This document shows, in pieces, positions 23,943 to 34,783 of a stretch of DNA of 44,435 bases (its first letter is position 1; the number at the start of each line of letters is the position of its first letter). A program made the translations under genes and the position numbers. Origin of the DNA: Nemertoderma westbladi (Eukaryota > Xenacoelomorpha > Nemertodermatida > Nemertodermatidae); assembly GCA_032718475.1 (NCBI GenBank), contig JAUCBJ010001644.1, positions 1 to 44,435 of the forward strand. The letters are read 5' to 3'. Below the pieces are notes generated by a model. That model did no database searches. It was not told the DNA's origin and worked only from the letters and a program-made list of their open reading frames with translations.

Positions 23943-25955
23943 GTTTGAAAGAGCTGCTTGCAAACCAAAGTTAACTGACCGCCATGGAAAAGCGTGGTTC
24001 GACATCGAATGTCGCTGTGCCAAAGAACAAATACTGAACAAACTAAACCAAACGAACAGGTCAGATGCAGATCGCCAAAATTACTTCATCGCCAGGAGGA
24101 AATACAAAGATCTCTTGCGACGTAAGAAGGTTCAGTACGAAGAAAGCAAGCTATTAGAAAAACTCGCACAATCCGAAATCACGCCGTGGATAATGCTCAA
24201 GGGAGAGAGCCATAACTCCCCAGCCACGATAGACAGTCTTACGCTTGAGGAGCACTTTAGGAAGTTGATTGGTACGGAATCAAACCCCGAAGGAATTGAT
24301 GAAACCCCGGAAGTAACTGACGCCGAGAAAGAGGATGATGCCTGGTACAATAAACCAATTACTGAGGCGGAAATCTCCGAAGCTGTTAACTCCACTTCGA
24401 ACCACAAGTCATGCGGGCCCGATAGAATATATTACGAGCTCGTGAAAGCATCACTTCCACTAATTCTCCACATACTAGTGATACTCTTCAACGCATGTTT
24501 GAACGTAGGAAAAATTCCAATAAGTTGGGCAATTAGTATAATTAAACTACTATATAAAGGAAAGGGAAGCAAATCAGTCCCGGACAACTATCGAGGAATC
24601 GCTCTCATTAGTGTTTTTCTCAAAATCCTCACAAAGGTTATCAACAGACGGGTTATCGCACATATAGAAGGTCTAATCGCAGCTATGCAGTTCAGGTTCC
24701 GACAGGGAAGGTCGACCATACACGCTATAAAGCTTCTACTATCGGATATATCTGCAACAATCAAAGCCCCGAGGTCACACAACTCACAGAGAACAATATT
24801 TTTGTCCTATTTATAGACTTCAGAAAAGCCTTTGATATGGTAAACAGAACTATTCTAGTGTATAAAATCTACAAAAACTTTGGCATCAAAGGAAAAACAC
24901 TCAATCTAATAAAGGCCCTCTTGAAAAACTCTGTGAAAATCTTTTTCTAATTTTTTAATTTTCTAATGTAATTGTTCAACTTCGGGGTATTTTGCAAGGG
25001 GATTCTTTGTCACCTACTTGCTTCCTGATGTTTATTGCGAACCTGGCACAAGTTCTTCAACAAATTGCTTCTACCATAAGATTCATATTTTTTGCTGGTG
25101 ACCTAGTTATATACTCGCTAAAGAACAGTGATATCCAAAACGCTCTAAACGAACTCTACAAATGGTCCATTAAAAACTCGATGGAATTAAATAATATGGG
25201 GAAAACCAAAATAATTAAATTTAGGAAAGGCGGTCAAACATCCAGGGCAGATGTATTCTACTACAACGGCGTCCGTACCGTTATGCAACGAATACGAGTA
25301 CCTAGGGGTCACCCTACAACCATCGTTATCATTCTCACGACACATAAACCAGAAGAAAAGGAAAGCTTTCTCAGCAATAGGATTCCTAAAAGATCTTCAC
25401 CATGTTTCTATTAACACTGGTCTAACTATCTTCCAAATGAAAATAGACCCTATGGTTAATTATGCCTTCACAGAGATCGCCAAATTCTTTACTCTCGCGA
25501 ACCTTAAACAAATTGATATCATCAAATCAACTTATGTGAAACGTCTTCTTGGTTTGCCAAAAAATGCATCTTCCACCGTGGCCCTGAAAATGATTCCAAC
25601 GAACACATACATAGAAGATTTGTCACTGCGTTATCCTTCAATGTTTGAACCTACTGTTCTAGAATAATATCGACTACATCGCCAGACAAAAGAAAGCTTA
25701 TTTGTTGCAGAAAATTATTCCGAAGGCCCTGCATTTACAACATCACAGTGGCGCTCTCCCGGCCAAAAGGATCGACACCTCATAACTCGAGTAACTGTCC
25801 ATGGTTTCCATTGGAAAATATGCCGAAATAAAACCCCCTTTCACGAACTTGGGGATGCCTGCACCTGTATCTACTGCGGGGGTCCTGCTTCCGACCGGCT
25901 CCATGCTATTAGATGTGCGAGTTGCCCTCACCTATCCCTTCTAGGAAGCCTCTAG
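23943..25955 (+). pseudogene. LINE ORF2 remnant: reverse transcriptase with destroyed active site
   Basis: The first part (to about 24815) carries CGPDRIYYELVKASLPL, LLYKGKGSKSVPDNYRGIAL and FRQGRSTIHAIKLL. A frameshift near 24795 moves the IDFRKAFDMVNR motif to another frame, which stops near 24950. The next piece (from about 24965) has RGILQGDSLSPTCF. At the catalytic box the sequence reads IFFAGDLVIY where related elements have YADD, so an active-site Asp is now Gly. A further shift near 25265 leads into EYEYLGVTLQPSLSF, and another after 25664 leads to the C-terminus, which keeps CTCIYCGG and a downstream His/Cys pair (zinc-knuckle type). The final stop is at 25953-25955. At least three frameshifts plus the active-site change make it non-functional. 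Confidence 0.88.
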
Positions 25956-26079
25956 TTCTGTCTTCGGATTATTCCCTTTTAGTATTATTTTTACCTATTA
26001 TATTTTAAATTATTTTAATTTCGTATTTTAAATTACACTGTATAATACTAATAGTTAATTAAATAAAACATAACCTGTT

Positions 26080-26093
26080 ACCCCGCTCGGGGT
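26080..26093 (+). other. Perfect hairpin in the LINE 3' UTR
   Basis: ACCCCG-CT-CGGGGT forms a 6-bp stem ten bases before the poly(A). LINE 3' hairpins of this kind can serve as reverse-transcriptase recognition structures; that role here is inferred. Confidence 0.7.
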
Positions 26094-26115
26094 GTTAATA
26101 TTAAAAAAAAAAAAA

Positions 26116-26135
26116 GAATTAACTCGATTGGATCT
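26116..26135 (+). repeat. Right target-site duplication of the LINE
   Basis: Directly follows the poly(A) run and pairs with 23923-23942. Confidence 0.9.
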
Positions 26136-26189
26136 AACAATTGAACTTGATATTCGTAGCATCAAGATCAATTAACAATAATAGTATTG

Positions 26190-26256
26190 CTTAGAATTGA
26201 CAAAACCCAGTACCACCCTGCAGGCACAGCTAATGCAACCTGTCGGGCACAGTCTG
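26190..26256 (+). pseudogene. Left fragment of an old non-LTR element split by the LTR retrotransposon
   Basis: An open frame beginning near 26191 (gaattgacaaaacccagt) runs up to the LTR element and continues in frame after its other end at 31262 when one copy of the short flanking repeat is ignored. It therefore belongs to the same old element whose endonuclease is at 31262-31598 and whose reverse transcriptase is at 32650-34783. How far it extends to the left is not clear. Confidence 0.55.
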
Positions 26257-26257
26257 G

Positions 26258-26452
26258 TGTAATATTAGCATTGTCTGTTTATCTTATTATGTAGTCCCAT
26301 ACTGCTACTGTGCTATACCATATTATGTTTGTTATTGGACTGCTGTACTGCTGTACAGCTGTAACTGGCAGCACTGCTATATTTGTTTATAACATTACTG
26401 TTCTCATTATAACGATATGGTTATTACAGTTCAAATCCTACTTAATACAACA
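26258..26452 (+). repeat. 5' LTR (195 bp)
   Basis: Starts tgtaatattagca and ends ttaatacaaca. About nine differences and one indel separate it from the 3' LTR, so the insertion is not recent. Confidence 0.93.
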
Positions 26453-26470
26453 TGGCGCTGCGTGTAGTCG
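26453..26470 (+). promoter_or_regulatory. tRNA primer-binding site of the LTR element
   Basis: TGGCGCTGCGTGTAGTCG directly abuts the LTR. TGG pairs with the CCA end of a tRNA, as usual for minus-strand priming. Which tRNA is used cannot be decided by eye. Confidence 0.75.
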
Positions 26471-26507
26471 ATTGAATTCTACGCAATAATAACAACCAAC
26501 TGTTGCT

Positions 26508-27460
26508 ATGTCTACAAAGGCGGAATTAGAAGCAGAATTAGCCACACTGAGAGAGCAACTTGTCGATCAAACGACGGATCCGAATCTTGCCGCATTGACG
26601 ATTTATTTCAACTCCCAGTTTGAACTTCAGAGGAAAGAATCGGAACTGCATTTAGCGATGATTAGAGAGGAATCCGATCGTAGGATCGACAGCATCCTGC
26701 ATGGTGCAACCCGACCACCATCTAATACGAAACCATTAAACATGGATATTCCTAAGCTTCAATCGCCCGAGGGTTTGTCCTTGAGGCAATTCGATGCATG
26801 GGGAATGCGTTGGAAAGATTATATGTCCGGAACAAAACTGAGCGAACGCAATTGGTCGGAACGTCGGTCAGTGTTAAGATTGGCAGTTAATGAGGAATGG
26901 ATTCAATTATGGGAAGAAGAAATACTCGGAATCACTATGGACGACGATGTTGAACAGATTATATTACTAATTCGAACTCACGTTCGAGGAAGGCGAGACG
27001 TTTTAATCGATCGAAGCGACTTCAGAATTCGAACGCAAAGTAGTGGCGAATCGTTCGACAAGTTCTACATGGAGCTCAGAATATTAGACAGTGCATGCAG
27101 TTGGAAAGCAGATACACCAGAATATCGAGAGGAGCGGATAATATCAGCCATAGTTTCAGGTATACACGCATCTAAGACATGGCAACGACTTCTCGAAACT
27201 CCAATAGAGGATCTTACCTTGAATTTAGTCATTCACCTTTGTCGTACATTAGAATCAGGAGAAAAGGCTGACAAACAGCTGGCATCAACCCAACCAAATT
27301 CCACTACAGTGGTCATTGTTGATCAAGTGGATAATGACGCCGCTGACAATGTTAACGCGATTTCTAATTATAAAGTCAACAAGCCTACTGTTACCAGCAG
27401 AGGAGCTACCAATGCTCAACCACCAACACAATCCAATAGCTGGAACCGGAGCTGGCACAT
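26508..27460 (+). pseudogene. gag region of the LTR retrotransposon
   Basis: It starts at the first good ATG after the primer-binding site (MSTKAELEAELATLREQL). An N-terminal charged helix is followed by a capsid-like segment (about residues 80-260, including RQFDAWGMRWKDYMSG and SFDKFYMELRILDSACSW). The reading frame is open to 27665, but from about 27460 the true product moves to another frame, where the nucleocapsid zinc knuckles lie, so one base has been gained or lost between about 27440 and 27480. Gag would package element RNA into particles. Confidence 0.8.
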
Positions 27461-30400
27461 AACTGGAGTGGCAGCAATAATGTGTGCGGGCATTGCGGAT
27501 TTCCTGCTGAACACTCATACACAAAGGGAAAATGCCCAGCGAAAGACATTATCTGCAGTGGATGCAAAAAAGTCGGCCATTACAAGCGGATGTGCAAGTC
27601 CATTAATCAAGTTGAGGTTGATATGGATGAGTACGATGGCAAAATTGGGGATGTTAATACGATAACCATCAATGCTGTTGATAAGAATCGCACAGATCTC
27701 GTGCTTCGAATACAGATTAAGTCACGACATGCTGATATTGCTTGGCTCTGTGACCCTGGGGCATTTGCTGACATTATGCCATACAGTGACTTTGCTATGC
27801 TTATTGATGACCTTGGAGGTGTTGAACTAAAGTGTGATGACATAACATTAACTGGCCCTGATAGTCGAATTCTAGAATCGCTTGGAGTGGCACCAATCAC
27901 TGTTGTGCATAATGGTAGAACCTATAAAACCAACATTCACATTCTGTCCGAGGCACGGACCCCGCTACTCAGTCGATCAGCATGCGTGTCACTAGGTTTA
28001 ATACCAAAAGACTGGCCCCACAGCACATTTAATGATATTAACTCACTCTCTCTATCAACCACCCAAAAAGACAAGGTATTCCACAGTGCTGTAACAGACA
28101 ACCATCAATCTACTAAATCAGGGTACAATGGAACTCTACCTAATGACGTCCGCAATAAACTCATTGAGGAGTTCATAGATATATTTCCGGACCTTGAGGA
28201 AAACAATGTACTTCCCCCTATGGTAGGATCCCCAATGAAGATCAAACTTAGTGAAGATGCCATACCACAAGCAATTTACCGCCCCTACAAAATATCAATT
28301 AATGATACACCAAAGATAAAGTCCCAACTTGATCAAATGGTTCAAAAGGGAATTGTCAGAAAGGTTCCAATAGATGAAATTACTGATTGGATCAGTTCCA
28401 TGGTAGTGGTTCCAAAGAAGAACTCAAGCGAACCGAGACTAACAGTAGACTTCACCAAACTTCATTGAGCAGTTCAGCGGCCTGGACACCCATCTAAGAT
28501 ACTTCCTCATGAGGTTGCTCAAATCAGTCCCGGGATGAGATTTTTCACTACATTAGATGCATGTCACGGGTACTGGCAAGTACCACTACACCCGGACAGT
28601 GTCCCACTCACAACGTTCATTACCCCATGGGGCTGTTATCAATATCTGCGGAACCCTATGGGGTTGATTTCAGCTGGGGACGAACATGATGCGAGGGGAG
28701 ACGAAGCATTCGATCAAATAGATATTGTGTGGAAAATTGTAGAAGACATCATTATTTATGATAAAAGCCCCATTGAACATTATCAACGAGTAAAAGCGGT
28801 TCTTAATCGATGTCGGGAGTATGGCATTACTCTGAATCGGAATAAGTTCATATATGGTGAGAAGGAGGTCGACTGGTGTGGATACCGCATCACATCAGAT
28901 GGTTACACCATAACACCAGATCTTGTCAAAGCACTGAAGTACTTCCCCATACCACAAAAATAAAACTGATGTACGCTCATTCTGTGGGCTAATTCAACAG
29001 TTAGCAAGTTCACTGCTGATCTAGCAACATTAGATACTCCTATCAATGCAATCCTTTCTAAAGATACACCATTCATATGGGAGGCACCGCAACAAGAAGC
29101 ATTTAATAAAATTATCCCGGTGCAAACATCACCGAGGATTTTGGCTAATTTCACCTATGGGGCACCATTAGTTTTGGAGACAGATGCTGCTCAGTCTCGC
29201 GGATTGGGCTATGCCCTATGGCAGCAGCCACACATAGGGGAACCATTTCGTTTACTCGCATGTGGTTCTAGAACAGTCACAGCCGCAGAATCACGATACT
29301 CTGCAACAGAGGCTGAGTTACTAGCTGTGGTCTGTGCCACTTATTTCTGCGAGGTGCCAAGTATTGCCTGGTCGTCGATCACCAACCTCTTATATCCATA
29401 TTGAATCAAAAATCACTGTCGGAATTACCGTCGCCGCGCATTGTTTGCCTTTGTGAACATTTGTCATGCGAAAACCTAACTGCAACATGGCGGAAAGGGA
29501 CAGACCATACAGTTTCAGACATGTTTTCACGGTACCCAGCGGACAAGCCAGACACCTCGGATGAGAAACTTACCTGCAGTGTTGAGTCATCCATCGGGGA
29601 TATGATAAATTCAATAATTGAAACAGGGGGTAATGGAACTGCAGATGACCTGCACATAAAAAATATTGACCACGAGTCAACCAGAGACCCAGTTATCAAG
29701 AAATTATATCAGATGGTTAATTCAGGATTCCCAGCACTAAAAAAGGACCTAGATCCCGAACTCTCTCCCTATTGGACAATACGCCACCAATTATCACTAT
29801 TTGGAAACATTGTATTAAATGGATCTCGCATAATTATTCCTACAACAATGCGTTGTGGAGTCCTTCATCATCTCCATAGTGCCCATCAGGGACAAGAACG
29901 TATGTTGCGTCGTGCTCGCCAAATGATCTATTGGCCTGGTCTTACTAATGACGTAACTAACATCGTCAGTAGATGGAATGAGTGTGAAACACATAAAGAC
30001 AGCCAAAGAGCTGAGCTACTCATACACCAACAATCCCCGGTAACAGCATATCAGCAGATCTCTTTGAGAATGAAGGATGGAGTTACTAGTGATCACGGAC
30101 AAATATTCAGGATCGCCATGTATTTATTTCTGTGGCAAGAACGGCCTTACTGGCATCACCACAGCCGTTGTCATTAAACATTTCCATAACTGGATGCGGG
30201 ATTTTGGTATACCATGTCAGTTAACAACCGACAATGGACCCCAATTTAAATCGAACGAGTTCATAACGTTCTGCAATAACAATGTTATATCATATAACCC
30301 TTCATCACCCTACAACCACCAATCTAACGGTTATGCAGAGTCTGCAGTAAAGGCGATTAAATCTCTTGTAATAAAAGTCGATCGAGATGTAAACTCCATC

Positions 30401-30960
30401 AATTTCAACAAATCTTTACTGGAATTCTACAATACGCCAAAGAATGATGGTCTGAGTCCAGCTCAGAGACGGGTTGGTTACACAACCAGGACACATATAC
30501 CGAAACTAAATTATAGTCATGTTACATTCATGGAAGTTGAAGAAGAGAATGGGAATGGGATGGAAGAGAGATTCTGTCAGAGAAATCATCCAAATTATGG
30601 GATCGTGGCTCCAGGTTATTGAAACCACTACAAATCAATGATAGAGTTCGTATTCAATCGAATAAATCGGGTACGTGGGAAATGACAGACACAATAATGT
30701 CTCAAAATTATCGGGGACGAAGTTATAAAGTAAAGGCAGACAACGAAACGGTCTATTGGCACAATCGCCGCTTTCTTCGGCCCATACTTGAACCAGACTC
30801 AGACAACACTAATCAACAGCTTGTTAATAAGTCGTATGGCGACACCATCGATGACAATGATGGGCGACCAAACCCAACCCAGTCACGAAGTTATTCGGAA
30901 GTAGTTCAAATGTCACCACCAAGACGAAGCCGTCGCTTGCAAGGAATGGATCCTGCATAA
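27461..30960 (+). pseudogene. Nucleocapsid and pol (PR-RT-RH-IN) of the LTR retrotransposon, multiply broken
   Basis: In order: two CCHC-like knuckles (CGHCGFPAEHSYTKGKC, then CSGCKKVGHYKRMC; 27485-27600). A protease motif CDPGAFADIMP (about 27749-27781) has DPG in place of the usual DTG/DSG. The reverse transcriptase (28200-28960) has an in-frame TGA at 28466-28468, RFFTTLDACHGYWQVPLHP, and IVEDIIIYD where an x-Asp-Asp box is expected. RNase H (29160-29345) has LVLETDAAQSRGLGYAL and SATEAELLAVV. The integrase has an N-terminal zinc-binding region (HHLHSAHQGQ...CETH, second Cys replaced), core motifs ITDKYSG, TTDNGPQF and NGYAESAVKA (30080-30360), and a C-terminal GRSYKV...VYWHNRRFLRP segment ending at 30960. 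Frameshifts lie near 28958-29010, 29345, 30075 and 30615. It cannot make a functional polyprotein. Confidence 0.88.
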
Positions 30961-31050
30961 ATGAGTAACTGTAAGGGTGAAGGGAGGCATGGAGTAAAAC
31001 AGTATTATTGTACTATTGTACTGAAATGATAGAGAAATGTTAAACTCAAT

Positions 31051-31067
31051 GGTGAAGGGAGGCATGG
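31051..31067 (+). promoter_or_regulatory. Polypurine tract before the 3' LTR, present twice
   Basis: GGTGAAGGGAGGCATGG directly precedes the 3' LTR. The identical 17-mer also occurs at 30976-30992, 75 bp upstream, so plus-strand priming could have had two sites. Confidence 0.75.
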
Positions 31068-31261
31068 TGTAATATTAGCAATGTCTGTTTATCTTATTAT
31101 GTAGTCATGTACTGCTACTGTGCTATACCATATTATGTTTGTTATTGGACTGCAGTACTGCTGTACTGCTGTAACTGGTAGCACTGCTATATTTGTTTAT
31201 AACATTACTGTTGCATTATAACAATATGGTTATTACAGTTCAAATCCTACTTAATACAACA
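31068..31261 (+). repeat. 3' LTR (194 bp)
   Basis: Matches 26258-26452 at about 95%. It is followed by cagtctg, the same 7-mer found before the 5' LTR. Confidence 0.93.
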
Positions 31262-31598
31262 CAGTCTGTGCATGGTCTATTGCAGCCGTCTGGAGGAATC
31301 TTGGTTCTCAATCAGTGATACATTCATGAAATGTCTGCTAGAAGACACAAGTCTTGATGATGCTTTTTTATGGTTAATCGCAAACTATGGAGGTGCTGTA
31401 TGAGCTAAGAAGGAGCAAAGTATATGGGACTTCGGGATAGCGTTTCAAATACTCATGGAAGGGTTTTGGGGAAAATTCTTGAATCTACGAATAGATTGAT
31501 CGTAAATAATCTCTGTGTGGATGGGAAACACTATAAGGGGAACTTACATACAGGAAGGGTACTAAATGGATTTCCGATATTGATTTCGCGGTGACCTC
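31262..31598 (+). pseudogene. Endonuclease part of the old plus-strand non-LTR element (middle fragment)
   Basis: The frame from the LTR junction runs to a TGA near 31400. A second frame follows with GLRDSVSNTHGRVLGKILES and a KWISDIDFAV string, which fit the later part of an AP-type LINE endonuclease (the D-x-D/ID strand before the final SDH box). The frame breaks at 31599, where an RTE-like copy has inserted, and resumes at 32650. Reading across the insertion with one 11-bp duplication removed keeps the frame, which supports the identification. Confidence 0.7.
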
Positions 31599-32638
31599 TA
31601 CTACTAGTACTACTACTACTAGGATCGGCATGCTGCATTGCAGCTGCATTTTTAAGAATGCTGTGCCGGCTTGTCAACAAAATTGCACCGCCACAACTCC
31701 CTATCACCCATGACATTTGCTAGATCATCCGCATCTTTAAGGCCAGTGTCCTTTAAGATGCGTCTCAAAAAAGTCATGGGCTGTCCACCATGCTTATTCA
31801 CTCCATGAGGCTGCCAAAGTACAAGATTATGCACTGGCTGGTCCTCACGGCGAAAGCAATGTCCTGCAAAGCGGAGGCGATTTTGTTCTAGTGTCAAGCT
31901 TGGGGGAACCAATGAGACACCTCCAATGTTATATAGTGTCTGGGTGGAGATGTGTGCATTGTACTTGACACAATGAACCCGGCGTAGCATTCTTGTGAAT
32001 GTGCCATCCATAGATTTGGTGTCCTCAGCAGTTAGAGCCCAGCATGGACTCCCGTAGAGGAGTACTGGAACTACTGCTGCTCTAAATAATCGGACCTTAA
32101 GTTTCCAATTAATTCTCGGTGACTTCCAAATCCTGGAAAGCCTATTCAAGGCTGCCCATGCCTTTCCCTTACGTATTCGAAGGTCCTCACCTGACTTCCG
32201 GATCCACGATCCCAGGTAACAGAAGTCGTCCACATGCTCAAGCATACCATCCTTTGAGCTTATGCTCATCCGATCAGAGACTTGCTGAGGACTTTCAAAG
32301 TTAACTGTCAGAATTTTGGTCTTTCTGGAGTTAATAAAAAGACCAACACTAGAAACAGCATGTTCTAATGAGCTGAGGAGCCGTTGGGCTCCCTCTAATG
32401 ATTCTGAGAGTACTCCTAAGTCATCAGCAAAGTCTAGATCAGATAGGTACTTGGCAGGATTTCCTCGACTTCTGGAGCCAGTAGGTGGAGTTATCATCAC
32501 CCCATCATCATTATGATGATCTAAGGACATGCGTAGAACATAGTCAACCACAATAATGAACAAGAATGGTGCAAGTGTGTCTCCTTGCAGGACGCCCCAT
32601 AACACTTCAAATGGTTCTGTGTCACCGTCCTCACCATG
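31599..32638 (-). mobile_element. RTE-like retrotransposon copy A, 5'-truncated, 11-bp target-site duplication
   Basis: gcggtgacctc occurs at 31588-31598 and 32639-32649, flanking the copy exactly. Its 3' end (left side) is a TAG-rich triplet tail (31599-31620, read as ctactactag on the plus strand). It is inserted in opposite orientation inside the endonuclease region of the older element. It belongs to the same family as 34784-35384, 35976-36225 and 39000-40011. Confidence 0.93.
31652..32628 (-). pseudogene. RTE-like reverse transcriptase fragment (copy A)
   Basis: The frame is open from the truncation point to the stop at 31652. It carries WGVLQGDTLAPFLFIIVVDY, DLDFADDLGVL (catalytic Asp pair), LLYGSPCWALTAEDTKSMDG and HNLVLWQPHGVNKHGGQPMT, and ends FVDKPAQHS. 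About 315 residues align with copy D (39008-39967), with roughly eight substitutions. The start given by an ATG-type rule has no meaning because the endonuclease and the front half of the reverse transcriptase are missing. It is dead by truncation, not by point mutation. Confidence 0.85.
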
Positions 32639-34783
32639 GCGGTGACCTCACCATGTGACTTAAATAAGATTTCGGACTTCATTGTACATTCAACCCAGAA
32701 AGGATCGGACCACGCCCCCATCAGTAGTGTGGAGCTGGCAGACTCCGCCTGGACACCATCTCCAGAATCTCTTCTATCTCGCTCAGCTGAGTTTGGCAAG
32801 TCAGTTTACGATGAGTGGGTGGAAAGGACAATTCCTAGACTGGGGGCCGACCCTACAGGGCGTGATTCTAAACGTGTTGATATCGAGAGGTTTACTAAAC
32901 ACTTAAAATCGAATGACCCACCGAGTATCAATGATTCTATCTCTACAAGCGCTATTGAGTCTAGTATTGACATATCTTAATAACCTCATCGATGCCGCTG
33001 CTAAAGTTAACCCCCGCCGCGAAAATGAACAGACATCTGACATCTGACAACTGAGGATGAATTTCGAGGTCATTTCGAAGAACTCTGAAACCCCGAGAAC
33101 GAACCCGAGGTCTATGGAAATACGACAGAATTACCTAACCCTTACATCCCATGCCTGGACGACCCTTTCAGTGAAAGGGAGTTTGCTTCGGTCCTCAGTG
33201 ATATCAAAACTAATAAAGGATACATTGGCATTAATCCACGATTGTTTGTGTCTCTACCCGGGAATTGGCTTATATTTTTTCTTGGGAATATTTTATGCAA
33301 TATTCGGAATACACTGGGCTCCTTCCAGTTGGGCGTTTAGTAAATTAATAATTATATTTAAATCGGGTAAAGTTATTGTATGTGGGAATAACCGTGGCAT
33401 TAGTGTTTCTAAAACTTTGGCTAAATTGTACGACATGATGTTAAATACGAGACTATTAAAATGGTGGTCTATTGATAGTTGTCAGGCGGGTGGGCAGACC
33501 AATAGGGGTTGCCTTGAACAAATTATTACATTACGCTGGCTGTATTTAAGAAATATAAGTTATACTAGTTATCTTTGTGGACTTCAGCAAAACATACGAT
33601 AGAGTTCCGCGTAAAAAAATACTTGATTACTTACTTATTAGGATGTGGAAATCAAATGTTATTGCCTTTAAATAGCTTATTATTAAGTTCACTAAGTCTA
33701 TTTTATATAAATGCACTAAGTCTATTTTACGTACGGCCGTTATTATAACTACAGTAGGTGTACGTCAAGGATCTGCCACTAGCGTAACACTGTTTTGTAT
33801 TTATGTTAACAAATTAGTGCTTATGATAAAAGAGGCTTACGACGGTGATGGATTTCTAGGGTCCTTACAAATACTACTATTGATGGATGATACTGTTATT
33901 CTATCTACGTCGTACAATAACTGTATATGAAAAATACAAATTTTACGGAAATATTGTAAAGAATATGGAATGCAAATAAATGTAAAAAAAAACAAAATTT
34001 TTTGTAATAAATGGTGTTGCACAGGATCGACGGGATATAATAGTAGACAACGAAGTAATTGGTTACAGTTCTCATTACACATACCTAGTGTCTAATTTTA
34101 CAGATGACGGTAAAATGTCTACTATGCTCCGTATACATGAACAGAAATGCTTAGACACTGTAAATAAGTTCTTAATATTTTGTGGAAAAAATTGTAATGT
34201 GCCATTTGTATACAAAAGGAGAGTTTTTGAAACTTGTGTCCAATTGTCTTCAATTGTCTATGGCAGTGAATCGTGGTTGTCAGATAATGTCAAATCGTTA
34301 GAAAGACTAAACATTAGAATGATTAAGGTACTTCTTTCCGTAAGACCCCAGACGCCCAACGATATTTGTTTAATCGAAGGCGGCTTCTCCAAATTAATAG
34401 ATATTATTAGGAGAAATAGGAAGAATTACCTAAGTAAGATTATAAAGAGCTCTAACAGTCACTTACCTATTAACCAAGTGTTTGAACTGTGCAGTACTGA
34501 GAAATTACCCAGCTTTATAAAACTAATGTCCGTTCTTGAAAAACCCTGATACCAAGGTAGGATTAAGTGAATCCAAAAAACATATTTTAAATAAACCAGA
34601 TACAGTCTCACAGTATGTGACGTACCGGTCTACAATAATTAATAGCGAACTTAGTGCCCATGTAATATATTCATCTAAGCTTTACATACCCGACTATTTA
34701 CGTAAGAGTTTTACTAGACTCAGGTTGTCTTCCCATAATCTGTATATTGAAAAAGGCCGTTGGAGTAGAGTACCTAGAGAGAA
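32639..34783 (+). pseudogene. Old non-LTR element: end of endonuclease plus decayed reverse transcriptase
   Basis: The first frame (32650-32980) carries ISDFIVHSTQKGSDHAPIS; SDH is the catalytic box closing the AP endonuclease. The reverse transcriptase is spread over frames 33057-34550. It includes a fingers region with a degraded NNRGISVSKTLAKLYD (canonical NYRGI), VDFSKTYDRVP (about 33580-33610, across a frameshift), VGVRQGSATSVTLF (near 33755-33800) and LLMDDTVILS near 33880-33905 (Met-Asp-Asp active site). The thumb region is at 34090-34550 (SSIVYGSESWL, LLSVRPQTPNDI). The tail SSHNLYIEKGRWSRVPRE ends at 34783, where an RTE fragment begins. There are several frameshifts and stops. It is the oldest layer in this pile. 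Confidence 0.75.

Larger units (their letters stand above)
23943..26115 (+). mobile_element. 5'-truncated LINE with poly(A) tail and 20-bp target-site duplication
   Basis: The insert starts inside the region between endonuclease and reverse transcriptase and ends in 13 A (26103-26115). The 20 bases before it (23923-23942) recur after the tail (26116-26135) with a single T/C difference, the signature of target-primed reverse transcription. An AATAAA signal lies at 26062-26067 and a 3'-terminal hairpin at 26080-26093. The protein is related to the intact element at 1-3680 (shared YKGKG, PDNYRGIAL, EYEYLGVTLQPSLSF, CxxC C-terminus) but is a separate family. Confidence 0.92.
26258..31261 (+). mobile_element. 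Ty3/Gypsy-type LTR retrotransposon, full length but mutated
   Basis: Two direct LTRs (26258-26452 and 31068-31261, about 95% identical) begin TG and end CA. A primer-binding site follows the 5' LTR immediately and a purine tract precedes the 3' LTR. The order gag, protease, reverse transcriptase, RNase H, integrase is that of Ty3/Gypsy elements. The 7-mer cagtctg flanks both ends (26250-26256 and 31262-31268), with one extra G before the 5' LTR, so the exact duplication length is uncertain (4-6 bp would be typical). The coding region has several frameshifts and at least two in-frame stops. No envelope gene is visible. Confidence 0.93.

Noticed and set aside
26508-30960. Endogenous retrovirus with envelope
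   Set aside because: No envelope-like frame lies between integrase and the 3' LTR; only about 100 bases separate them.
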